Part shown: positions 8,960 to 18,987 of the stretch, in pieces
How the letters are laid out: every line of letters starts with the position of its first letter
Numbering within the stretch: the stretch's first letter is position 1
NCBI GenBank assembly: GCA_023212645.1
Contig: JALBYC010000007.1
Span: forward strand, 310,001-374,000
Length of the DNA: 64,000 nucleotides
Direction of reading: 5' to 3'
Source of the DNA: Farysia itapuensis
Taxonomy: Eukaryota; Basidiomycota; Ustilaginomycetes; Ustilaginales; Ustilaginaceae
Program-made: the position numbers and the translations under genes
Notes under the pieces: model-generated
Told to the model about the DNA's origin: nothing
The model's input: only the letters and a program-made list of their open reading frames with translations
Databases searched by the model: none

Positions 8960-11900
8960 ATGTCGTCGTCGTCCTTAACTGCTGACGACCAGTCTGCGGG
9001 ACACCCTGAATCGGGTAGTGGACTACGCCATCGAGGCAAGCAGACAGGTGCCAGTTCCGATGTAGCTGAAAATGTCGCCTCACCTGCACAGGCCAGACAG
9101 CAGGATGCGACATCGGCGAAATCTGCCAGTGCACAGCCCAGCGTCATAGGCAGAACACCCGACGGTACAGGTACGTAGTCGAGCTTCTCATCCTGGCGGT
9201 TCCTTGCAGATCTCGGCTTGGTGACAGGAGCCGACAGATGGGCCGCGGCACAACTGTCCACTTGCATCCTGTCGTCGGCTCTTGCTCTCTTGCCGTGCCT
9301 CCTGCTGGACACTCTGTACTGCATCGTGACATCAACTGACCCACTGTTTGACACCTGTCCGCTTGTGAACGCCTCCTTCGGCAATGCCCGCTCCCCCCGC
9401 ACTGGCTCGTCCCATCTCCGCCGTCCAACATGGCCATGTGCAGTGTTCAGCGTGCCGCATACGCCCGACATGCTCTCGTCCATCTTTGATCCAAGACAAC
9501 CAAAGACTCCACTCGACATCTTTACCGTGGTCTCGCTCGTCTTTCAGATCGTGTGCTACTTTGCCCTCTCCCGTCGCGCCGCTCAGCTGTTCTTTTTTGT
9601 CTACTTTGCCTTTTGGCGTGGGTCGTACAATCTAGGTCTAGGCTGGATCCTCAAGCAACAGAGCGAAAAGGGTTGGATCGTGCGCAAGATCAAGCTGCAC
9701 GGCTGGATGGATGCAGAACGTAGGCCCAAAGTCCATCAGTGGGTCAAGCAACAGCTTGTCACCAAAATGGACAATGACTACGACTTTGAGGCTACACCCA
9801 TGGACTACAACGTCTGGCTCATCTTTCGCAGCATGGTCGATGTCATTCTACTGAACGACTTCGTCGCCTACTCCTTGTTTGCCTTTTCTTGTACTAGCCT
9901 TCCTGAAGGTCATTCGGTTGCCATGCATGTCTTGCGCTGGATCGCCGGCTGGACGCTCATCTTTTTCAACCTGTGGGTAAAGATGGACGCACACCGCGTC
10001 GTCAAAGACTATGCCTGGTATTGGGGTGACTGCTTCTTCCTCTGTCTCCAGAGCCTTGTCTTTGACGGTGTCTACGAGATCGCCCCAGATCCAATGTACT
10101 CTATCGGCTATGCCGGCTACTATGGCCTGTCACTGGTCAGTGGCAGTTACGCTGTACTTTTTGTATCGCTCGCGGCCCACTTCTCCCAGTTCCTCTTCAT
10201 GACGTTCTTCGAGGGTCCACATATCGAGCGAACCTACGGAGAGAGGAAACCAATTGCTGCGAGGGTACCTTTGCGTCAAGCTCCTTTCAATGCAGCTTCC
10301 CGAAACGCTGCTCGCGAAGACGCTGCCGGCACCCCTCCCGCTCTTGCTGAAAAGAACGAACAGGAATTAGTCGCACCAAGCTCCAGCCAGGCCGCAAGCA
10401 GTACTGCCATATCTTCAGACGCAGAGGATAACAGCGACAACGAAGACGATGACCAAACTCTGCACCAGCACATCCGCCAGACTGCCTTGCGCACCTCTTC
10501 CTCGTCAAATGATGCCATACAAACGCGTCTCACCGATCTGAACAGCAGAACAAGCAACAAACCAAGAGCTACGACCCTTCACGATCTGCATCACCGTATT
10601 TTTCGCAAGGACACCGTCGTCTTCCGCAACTTGGATCTCATGCGGGCCAACGATTTCTTGCTCGTGGTCGGCGCAGCATACGCTATCTTTCCTCTAATCT
10701 TGCCGTCGATGGGCACAACGGCACGTCTGACCATGCTTTTCCTCAATGCACTTGCATGGCGCGTAATCCATTCCTTCGGTCTTGGAATCGCTCTCTCACG
10801 CCAATCTGAGTCGAAATGGATCGTTCGCCACTACTTGAAGACGTACCACTACACAAAGGCGCAAGATGCCGTGTTTGAGGCATTCGCCAACTGGAAAGTG
10901 ATGTACAACACGTCTCTGGTGATGACATATCTCTCGTTTGGTGCCCTTGCCTGGAATTGCTATACGTACTCTGACTACGATGATTGGACGGTGGGAACCA
11001 ATCTGCTGCGACATACGCTTGGTCTCTTACTTGTCGCGCTGCATATTTGGACCGCAAATTCCTCATACAACGTTATAGGTCCCTTTGGCTGGCTGTACGG
11101 AGACTTTTTCGTCGACGAATACCCGCATCAGCTGTACTACACTGGCATTTACCGCTTCCTCAACAACCCAGAACGATCTATGGGTGGAGCGGCATTCTTC
11201 GGTCTGGCTCTCGTCTCCGGGTCCAAGCTAACCCTGACCATGGCCATCATCTCCTACATTGCCCACTGGGGCTTCCTCTCCTTTGTCGAGGGTCCGCACA
11301 TGCGCAAGCTTTACGGCAATGCAGCGCTGCGCAAAGATTCGGGTGTCACGAAGCAGATTCGATCCCAGTGGTCGCGACACTCCGATTTGTTCAGAGCAGC
11401 TCAGGAACATCCAACAGTCAAGAATGTGCAGGGCACTCTGGAAAAAGTCCAACGTGATGCAGCTGAGGCGTTTGAAGAGTTCTTCAAGCAGTCCAAGCCG
11501 AGGTTCGAGGGCATGCTCGAAGACACCAAGGTTCTGCTGCAGCACAGTCGAGACCGTCTACTCATCGTTCGTGTGGAAGACGACGAGAAACTGCGATCAG
11601 ACGGAGTGGACAAAGAACGATACAATGTTCGGGTGCAGAGTGTTGAGACTAACGTGGGACCTTCATCAGTGCCACGCTTCCATCTTGGCGAACCCATCAC
11701 GGTTCGCTGGACTGCCGCACCCACTCATTCACGACGGGACTGGATTGGTCTCTACCTTCTGTCGCGCTTAGGCGGCAAGGAGAGCGCCGATAAAGCTGCT
11801 CTAGTCACCAAAATCTCTAGTCAGGGCAAATGGCTCGGTGTAGCAGAAGACGAGTGGGACGGAGACGTTCACACTGGCTCTGGTTCCACCGGCTTGGGAT

Positions 11901-12475
11901 CGGACGGCAACGCTCGCGAGTCCGATACGGAAGTTCGGGGAACCACCGTCTTTCGCGACGACAAGCTTCCCTGGGTGCCTGGGATGTACGAACTGCGGTA
12001 CCATCACGATGCCAAACACAACGTCCTCGCGCGTTCGGACCCTTTCGAGATCTACGTCCCCACACCCAATGCGCAGCTGCTGGATCAAGACGCGGACCAG
12101 TTGGACGAGATCTGCACCATTATCCGCAAGATTGTACATTACTCCTTGCCGACTACGAAACCGCACCGTCTATCCATTTCCACCGCCACCAGCCCAACCA
12201 TCGCGCGCAGCGATGGTGTCGTACCCACATCGCCAACCTCGACCTCGGAACCAATCCCCCGCCCGTTGGTATCGGACGCACACACCGACCCGGACGATTT
12301 CACCATCTGGGACCTAAAACAGGCCAAGAAAATCTCGCTCGGCATCAGGTACGCCCTCGACACGGAGCTCTCACCCGACGTGATTATTGCCGAGGCCAAC
12401 ATCGCCCGTCTCGCCACAGACGTCGTGCAGGGCCGGAAAGTGCTCTCCTCCTCCTTCCAACCTCTCATGACCTAA
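8960..12475 (+). CDS. CHO2: Phosphatidylethanolamine N-methyltransferase
   Basis: Cho2 catalyses the first SAM-dependent methylation of phosphatidylethanolamine to phosphatidylcholine in the ER. Proposed exons 8960-9170 and 9444-12475 give 1080 aa. Splicing joins ..GRTPDGT to VFSVPHTPDML, rebuilding the conserved N-terminal Cho2 block. Two homologous multi-TM methyltransferase halves follow: the first around WGDCFFLC and ending FFEGPHIERTYGER, the second around FGWLYGDFFVDEYPHQLYY and ending FVEGPHMRKLYG. They are separated by an acidic, Ser-rich linker. The C-terminal ~400 residues form a soluble region typical of fungal Cho2. The 273-nt intron also contains a nearer acceptor that keeps the frame (see findings). 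The stop lies ~90 bp from the convergent NPR3 stop. Confidence 0.93.
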
Positions 12476-12566
12476 AACCACGAAAACAGCCACGCCCCCA
12501 AAACAAAGCTTAACAATTCTTACAACCCTGCCAACGATGAGATTGTGTTCAACTAGCACGGTGCCA

Positions 12567-15500
12567 TTAGGGGTGCATGAAGGTCAAGATCGACTGTCGA
12601 AACACTGTCAGCAGACGGCGGATGTCTTTGCGTCGCATTTTGACACGGTACTCGATCTCGTCGATGGTGTGTTTACCGTTGAGGTAGGGTAGCAAACGGA
12701 AAAAAAGTTTGACCGTCAGCGCGTCTTTGTGCTCGACCATGGTGGCGATGTACTGATTTTCGCGGCGCGATGCGCGCGATGGTTCGATAATGAGCGATTC
12801 GGTCAAGTCGATGTCTTGGTACGCGTCTGTGAGTCTACCTGCGCTGGGTGAATGGGCGTGGTCGATGGGTGACGCGGATGCGGAAGCATCTGGCTGCGTG
12901 TGACGTCGAGCTCGGTGCCGACGACGCAGAGGTTCGACAAGCGATGAGGACACGTCCTCGTCTGCAGACGAAGAGCCCGATGACGAAGAGAGTGACAGGT
13001 TCGACGACGAAACCGATCCGGACGTCTCGGAGCTACACGACGAGCAGGAACGCGAGACAACGCTTGATGCGCTCTCAGTCGGCGGTGGGAGCTCCGGCCG
13101 TTCACTGGCGGTAGAGATCCGCCGTCGCGTACCGGTCTGTGTTTGTCTGCCCCGTACACTCAAGCCTGACGATCGAACGCTCGCCTGGGTGAGTGTCGTG
13201 TCGCCAGCCAACGCTGTCGGGTCGTCTGCGGTACCGAACAGGCCTTCTTTCTTCGAAGTGACGTCGATGGGCCGGGCAGCCCCGTCGTCTTCCTCGTCGT
13301 CATCGTCGTCGATTTCGACCTCGGCGCCCATGCCGAATCCACGCACTCTCATGCGTGCCCGGGAAGGCGACCGCGATCGAGCGGCTGATTTGACTCCACT
13401 CAGCGTACTGCGTCGAGCTCTAGGCGGCAACGAACCCTCCACGCTGGAAGAGGCGCCTGACGACTGTCCTGCCGACTGGTCGCGAACGTAAGATGGAACA
13501 AGACGGCTACCAGGGTGCAGCTCGCTCGTATTTGGCGTGCCAGGACGTGACATGCGTGCGCCGCCACCACTGGAAGACCCAGAACCGATGGTGTCGGCAC
13601 GCGAGCGCTGAAACATTGCAGGTCGGTCAACGTTGCTGAAGCTGACCGACAACGCAGGCTGAGCAGTCTGCATGGTTGAAGGAGACCGTGACCGCAGCAC
13701 CGGTCGACGCTCAAATTTGATCTCGTCCAGTGGCTTCTTGACGGAGCTGTGAGCGTGGATTGGAGCGGAAGTTCCAAGCGAGACCGCGTTCTGTTGGCGG
13801 TTCGTGTCTGAGGCCTGATCTGAGTGGTGGTGGTGGTGGTGGTGGTGATGATGATGATGGTGATGGTGATGGGCGCCGTGCTTTGGTGCGGCCGCATCTA
13901 GTCCGCCCGATGAGGCTGAGATAGCAGCAGCCGTGCCAACGGCGTGAACGACACTGTCTGCGTCAGGCAAGAGCACTGGCCTTGAACTGCTCAGCCGTGA
14001 GACCGGACCTTCAGTCACTTCAGCAGAGGCCCCAGCCGCTGCTGACTGTTGCCGCGACGTGTCCGCCGATTGTGTTGGACCACGTTCGCGGTCTCTACTG
14101 CGTCCCCTCCTGTCTTGTTCGAGGCTTTGGCCAGTCTGGCCGGATTTAGATGCTATCGAATCGGCTTCTGCCCTGCGCCTCTTTTCTTCTTCTGCTTGGG
14201 ACTGCTTCATGCGCTTTGCTTCGGCCCGTGCTATGCGCCGTTGTCTTTTTTCTTTCTTGACACGATGTCGCTCGTGCTGTTGGATGCGTCGTTGGACCGT
14301 TTTGCGCTTAACGTCCTCAGTAGCAATGAGACGCAGACGAACGTGCAGCTTGACAACGACATCGTGCCTGAGCAGCCAGATGAGCACGTCTAGTGCAAGC
14401 TGCTTTTGGTGACGGCCTGGGAACAGTGCACTCAGCGGACGCATTGATGAGGACAAATGCGATAGAAATGCAGCAAGTGGCGGCAAGTCGAAAAAGGCAT
14501 GTGCCCAGGCTCGAGAGAGGATTGGCAAGATAGAAAAGTCGAACAAAGGAGAGATGCCATAGACGTGCCCCGGGCGTGGAATGTCGATCACACGTGCTTG
14601 GCGATAGTATATCAAATGTCGCACCATTGGATACACGTCTTCGTATAGATCCCAGCCGAGTAGATCCGCGACCTCGCTAAAATTGAGCACGCTGTGCAAC
14701 GAAGGGCGGAAGAGGGCGGTAAATTTGCGCGATAGCTGCTCAAAACCGTATGTCTGGCCGGCAGGAGATTGTGCGCGTTGCGGACTATCCGCTGCAGAAC
14801 CCTGCAAAGCAGATTCCGTTTGATCGTTGAGAAGTAGCAATGTCTTCCACGGCAGTAGGTAGGGCCCCGTTGTCCTCGTCCATTCCTCAAAAGTGAGCTC
14901 GTGGGGGCTGAGATTGAGCAAACGCTCGTAGTTGCCTCCGGCCCCATCCTGGTTAGCACCCTCTTTACCGAGCCCAGCAAATCCACCGCCCGAGAGAAAG
15001 ACAGGATCGTTGGGGTCAAGTTCTGTCTCAATATCCGAGACCTTGACCAGATTGGCCGGGTCCTGAAGGATAGGCGGAAGTTGCACGTGCACTTCCATAC
15101 GATCGTTGATGGTAAGAAACGCATCCGAAGAGGTGCTAATGCTCTTGTGTAGATCGCGCAGACAGCGAGCAAGCGAGGAAATACCAAGACATTGGGCAGC
15201 GTACGCCGAGTATGATTGGCCGTCGTCCATACATCGTTCTCGCAGTGCAAGGAGCTTTTCTGTTTCGTGACCAACGTACTCGGCTCGGACTTGTTCCGCG
15301 AACAATGCGGCCGTCATTTTGAATACGATGTTATCGTAAAAGAGCTGAAGCCAGGATGACAGGTCCATACCGGCCAGTGTAGTAGTGGGATCAGGTCGAT
15401 CGAGCACCAGCACCAAGTGAAATTGTGTGAGAGGAGCGCGTGTAGCTCTGGCAGGAGCTGGATCTGAAGACGAGGCATTGCGAGTGCCATCCTTGTCCTG

Positions 15501-16286
15501 GGCATCGTTGACACGATAAGGCTTGACAACGCTGGAAGAAGACGCATCATTGTCTGGTTCTACTTCACCCCAATTCCCATCTTTCCCGACGCAGACAGGA
15601 TGGCCAAGAAAAGCCAAGTCATCTACCACCAGTTCGAACTTTTGGTGCGCGAGTTCCTGCCTCGGGTTGAGAATACTAGCAAGAATGTCGACATCGTAGC
15701 CGAGATACGTTTTGTAAGCTCTCGCTGCTCTTTCCTCCCGCCGTGCCTTCTCTTCGGGCGAGAGATGGTTATGCGAAGCTCCAGTGTCGGAATCTGGGCT
15801 CTTGTCGTAATTGGCTTCCTTGTTCCCGTTGGAACGAGCGCTGGATTCTTCGACATTCGTCATTGGCCACCGAGACTTGCTCTTGGACCGACTTGCAGCA
15901 TTTCCGCTTGCTTTAGATCTGCCATGGGACACCGCCGCTTCGCTCTTGTCACGACTTGAGCGATAGTCGTCGTCGTCGGCGGCAGAAGGGTCTGAGTCCT
16001 CTGCGTCAGAGGACGAGGTGGTGTCGCTCTGACCATGAGATTCGGACCGTGTGTGATCATCCTCATCTTCTTCATCTTCATCATGCCTGTCCCACTTTGC
16101 TTTTTGACGGACTGGGTCCAGCTCGTCGTCGAGGTGTTGCTTTGAATGGCGAGGTCGGCGTTCAGTATAGTAGCGTACTTTTGAGTACCGCTTGAACAAG
16201 CGTGGATTGTTTGGCCATCGAAAGACAATGTGCGAGCCACGGGACGAGGACGTGGCCAGTATGACGCCCAAAAGCGGCTCTGTCAT
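12567..16286 (-). CDS. NPR3: Nitrogen permease regulator 3 (GATOR1/SEACIT subunit)
   Basis: 1239-aa intronless Npr3/NPRL3 homologue. With Npr2 and Iml1 it forms the SEACIT/GATOR1 complex that inhibits TORC1 at the vacuole under nitrogen or amino-acid limitation. The N-terminus (LLGVILATSSSRGSHIVFRW) and the downstream block YLGYDVDILASILNPRQELA followed by FELVVDDLAFLGHPV are family hallmarks; a C-terminal winged-helix-like end (FFRLLPYLNGKHTIDEIEYR) is also present. The protein is long for the family because of disordered Ser/Arg/Asp inserts: an acidic one at ~45-190 and a very long one at ~690-1150. The latter carries a run of 16 consecutive His at residues ~806-821. Divergent from EMC3 with only ~170 bp between start codons. 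Confidence 0.93.
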   Translation of the reverse strand: MTEPLLGVILATSSSRGSHIVFRWPNNPRLFKRYSKVRYYTERRPRHSKQHLDDELDPVRQKAKWDRHDEDEEDEDDHTRSESHGQSDTTSSSDAEDSDPSAADDDDYRSSRDKSEAAVSHGRSKASGNAASRSKSKSRWPMTNVEESSARSNGNKEANYDKSPDSDTGASHNHLSPEEKARREERAARAYKTYLGYDVDILASILNPRQELAHQKFELVVDDLAFLGHPVCVGKDGNWGEVEPDNDASSSSVVKPYRVNDAQDKDGTRNASSSDPAPARATRAPLTQFHLVLVLDRPDPTTTLAGMDLSSWLQLFYDNIVFKMTAALFAEQVRAEYVGHETEKLLALRERCMDDGQSYSAYAAQCLGISSLARCLRDLHKSISTSSDAFLTINDRMEVHVQLPPILQDPANLVKVSDIETELDPNDPVFLSGGGFAGLGKEGANQDGAGGNYERLLNLSPHELTFEEWTRTTGPYLLPWKTLLLLNDQTESALQGSAADSPQRAQSPAGQTYGFEQLSRKFTALFRPSLHSVLNFSEVADLLGWDLYEDVYPMVRHLIYYRQARVIDIPRPGHVYGISPLFDFSILPILSRAWAHAFFDLPPLAAFLSHLSSSMRPLSALFPGRHQKQLALDVLIWLLRHDVVVKLHVRLRLIATEDVKRKTVQRRIQQHERHRVKKEKRQRRIARAEAKRMKQSQAEEEKRRRAEADSIASKSGQTGQSLEQDRRGRSRDRERGPTQSADTSRQQSAAAGASAEVTEGPVSRLSSSRPVLLPDADSVVHAVGTAAAISASSGGLDAAAPKHGAHHHHHHHHHHHHHHHHSDQASDTNRQQNAVSLGTSAPIHAHSSVKKPLDEIKFERRPVLRSRSPSTMQTAQPALSVSFSNVDRPAMFQRSRADTIGSGSSSGGGARMSRPGTPNTSELHPGSRLVPSYVRDQSAGQSSGASSSVEGSLPPRARRSTLSGVKSAARSRSPSRARMRVRGFGMGAEVEIDDDDDEEDDGAARPIDVTSKKEGLFGTADDPTALAGDTTLTQASVRSSGLSVRGRQTQTGTRRRISTASERPELPPPTESASSVVSRSCSSCSSETSGSVSSSNLSLSSSSGSSSADEDVSSSLVEPLRRRHRARRHTQPDASASASPIDHAHSPSAGRLTDAYQDIDLTESLIIEPSRASRRENQYIATMVEHKDALTVKLFFRLLPYLNGKHTIDEIEYRVKMRRKDIRRLLTVFRQSILTFMHP
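13824..13871 (-). repeat. Poly-histidine codon tract in NPR3
   Basis: Sixteen successive CAC/CAT codons on the minus strand encode a His16 run inside the disordered part of Npr3. The mixed codons argue against very recent slippage for the whole tract, although eight CAC codons are contiguous. Confidence 0.95.
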
Positions 16287-16458
16287 AGCCAGACTGTGTG
16301 CATGCTGTGATGACGAGAAGCAGAGGATAGCTCAGATAGGCCCAGATGGTGTTAGCAGAATTTGTTAGATCGATGCACGGATCTTTCAACGTGTATAACG
16401 TGGATTTGCGCAGATGACCGACACTCGCCCCATCACCACGATCAAGTCTGTCGCAATC

Positions 16459-17396
16459 ATGGCGCTCGAACAGTCGCTCTTCCTCGACAGCGCCATCCGG
16501 GACTGGGTGTTGATCCCAATCCTGATTGTCATGATTCTGGTGGGAGTGTTGCGCCACAATGTCATCTCTCTGCTCAATTCCCCACCCAAGAAGATCCCAG
16601 CTCCTGCACTTCGAGAACAGTAAGTGGCCCTCTTGCTACTCAAACCCCCTTGGCTCTCCTTACTAACGCGCTTCTTGCACAAAGACGTATCTTGGCACGC
16701 ACAGGTGCACTGAGACAAAATTACTTCAACCTCCCACCCGCCTCGTTCCTGTCTCGCAAAGCGTTTCTCGGTGACGCACTGGCCAACGGCACCTACCTTC
16801 AGCCCAAGGCCGAAGAGAAGAAGGACGAGTTCAAGAATCCATTTGAGCCTGCAGGTGGCATGGACGGTATGATGGACGGCATGAAGAAGCAAATGGTCAT
16901 GATGATTCCGCAGACCCTCATCATGGGTTGGATCAATTTCTTCTTCTCTGGCTTTGTGCTCCTCAAGTTGCCCTTCCCATTGACGCTGAGATTCAAAGTG
17001 ATGCTACAGCGTGGTATCGAGACGGCCGATCTCGACGTCACCTGGGTTTCGTCGCTCTCGTGGTACTTCTTGACTCTCTTTGGTCTCAACGCGGTCTACA
17101 GCCTCGTTCTCGGCGGAGATAATGGTACGTAATAGAATTCCAATCCTGCTTGGCGCACACAATACTAATCTACTGCTTGGTCCGCAGCTGCTGACGGAAC
17201 ACGCGATATGGCGGGAATGGCGGGGACAGCAGCACCTATGCAGGGCATGAATCCAACCGCACCCGGCCAAGCCCCCGAGTTCGCAAAGTTGCACCTTGCC
17301 GAGCGCGACAATCTCGAGCTGGTCGGCGTGGACAACTCCACAGTACGCTGGATCGGAGACGGCGTCGAAGACCGCGTGCTCGCTCTCTACTCTTAA
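16459..17396 (+). CDS. EMC3: ER membrane protein complex subunit 3
   Basis: Three exons, 16459-16619, 16685-17124 and 17188-17396, encode 269 aa. EMC3 is an Oxa1-superfamily insertase subunit of the EMC, which inserts transmembrane segments at the ER. The start MALEQSLFLDSAIRDWVLIP matches the conserved EMC3 N-terminus and has a good ATCATGG context. An in-frame ATG at 16414 has a weaker context and would add 15 residues. Exon joins rebuild REQ-RILARTGALRQNYF and GGDN-AADGTRDM. The Met/Gly-rich loop GGMDGMMDGMKKQMVMMIP is the hydrophilic loop of the family, followed by two TM segments. Intron 1 (65 nt, GTAAGT) ends in AAG rather than CAG/TAG; intron 2 is 63 nt. Confidence 0.92.
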
Positions 17397-17466
17397 AGCA
17401 TGGCTGCCACAACACCACACACACACCTCGAGGATGCTTAAAAACACGTGCAAATACGATTGCCAT

Positions 17467-18731
17467 TTACATCAGCTTTGTCGTGAGCGTCGGGGCGATT
17501 TTGCTGACTGCCTCTGGCGTTACTTTTGGCTTGCCATCTGGTTGTTCCGACCTGACTTCAGGCCTGGTCTTGGTTCCTTTGAGCGTGATCTTCGTCTTGC
17601 GCTTCCCTACTTTGACACCTTTGACTTCTACGCTGCTATTGTCTGCCTTCTCATCCTTCTGGAATTGGCGTTTGGCAGCTCGTCGAATGTTCTTGTCCAT
17701 TGTTCCTGCGCCTCGGTAAGATTCGCCGGCGACGTTAACAATCTGCAGACCTGTACGCTTGGCGACAGCCGGGCGTACGACTTTTGGTTCACTCATGGCG
17801 GTACGGTCGGGACCGCCTGTGTAGAGATGTGCAAGTGCCTCCCTTCGACTTTCGAATTCAGCAGCCAAAGCGGGTCCCAGTACGGAAGGGGTGGAGAGGG
17901 GCTCTGTATCCGAGAATTCTTCGTGCTGAATGCCGCGCATGGAGCCATCTTTGGTCTTGACTGCCGGCTTCTCTTCGGGTACGCGTGTACGGTCTTGTGC
18001 CCCGAGCAAACGATCCATGTTGGCTTGGAAGTCGATCTGCAAAGGCTTGTTCTGTCAAATGCAATGCGCAACAGCAAGATCGGTCAGTAAAAAAGGAGCT
18101 CGGCACACGAGACCATGCCGCTTGAAATCAGTATAGTAAGGATTGTAAAAGTTGGTAACCATGTAGATGTCTTCAAGACTAATCGAATTGTGTTTGTTTT
18201 GCTCATCATACGAGCGGCTGGGCGAGGGGATTCAAAGCAACTTACCGCAGTGACCCAGTCTTCTTCTAGGGCTTTTAGTCTGAGAATGGCCTTCATACGT
18301 GGCAGGCCGATCGAATACTCTTCTGACAGTGCTCGAATCGTCCATTTTTCGGGATTTCCAGCGTGTAAGTTCCAGATCGTTGTTCTTGTGCTCTGCCGAA
18401 CAGGAGGTGGGGGATTGAACGAGGGATTGAGAGGGAAAGGGTTTCTGCCGATCCAATTGGGGCCCATGCCTGGCTTTGGGTATTTAAACGCCTTGGCGGC
18501 TGTCTTGATCCATTCGGGGTAGGGAGCCAAAGTCTCAGCCCTGCCTCTGCCCCCGGGTCTGCGACCTCTTGGAACAGCAGCATCACTCGACTCTGGCTCA
18601 CTTGCTGTTGCCGCTGGCTCATCATTGCGCACGCGTGCTGACGTTGTGAATGTCGCTAGTGTGCTACGCGACGTAGACGCGAGCGCTGGACCAGAGGCAC
18701 TCAGCCGCGCTGCGAAGAGTGGCGCTGTCAT
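17467..18731 (-). CDS. Mitochondrial small-subunit ribosomal protein mS45 (Bot1/Mrps35 family)
   Basis: Two exons, 18731-18246 and 18051-17467, separated by a 194-nt intron (donor GTAAGT, acceptor TTGACAG), give 356 aa. The N-terminus is rich in Ala, Ser and Arg without acidic residues (LFAARLSASGPALASTSRST), as expected of a mitochondrial presequence. The core (LAPYPEWIKTAAKAFKYP, then GPNWIGRNPFPLNPSFNPPP, then EYSIGLPRMKAILRLKALEE) is the Bot1p/mS45 family pattern. Bot1 was described in fission yeast as a mitochondrial regulator and is a mitoribosomal protein. The C-terminal exon is basic and less conserved. Convergent with EMC3, only 70 bp between stops. Confidence 0.85.
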
Positions 18732-18987
18732 GCTGTCGGTACTTTGTCGTCAGAGGGGGGTTACAGTGATGAGAAGGATTGAAAAATCTTGCGCCTTTGC
18801 TTTCCTCACGCCTCACGTGCCGTTCCCTCTTCCGCTCTTCGCTCTTCGCTCTTCCGATCGGGAATATTGCGGTCTAACAAGTGTTGTTCTTCACCGACAT
18901 TCGCGACATGCATACATGCACCGACACGCAAATGCAACACTTCTCAGCAGCTCAACCAGCACACACCTCCTCGCACAGCTGAGCTCG

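Noticed and set aside
14612..15274. 220-codon alternative frame within NPR3
   Set aside because: Overlaps conserved Npr3 sequence in another frame and contains nothing recognisable.
17296..18090. 264-codon plus-strand frame opposite mS45
   Set aside because: The minus strand gives a spliced, recognisable mS45; the plus frame has no domain and lies in its antisense.
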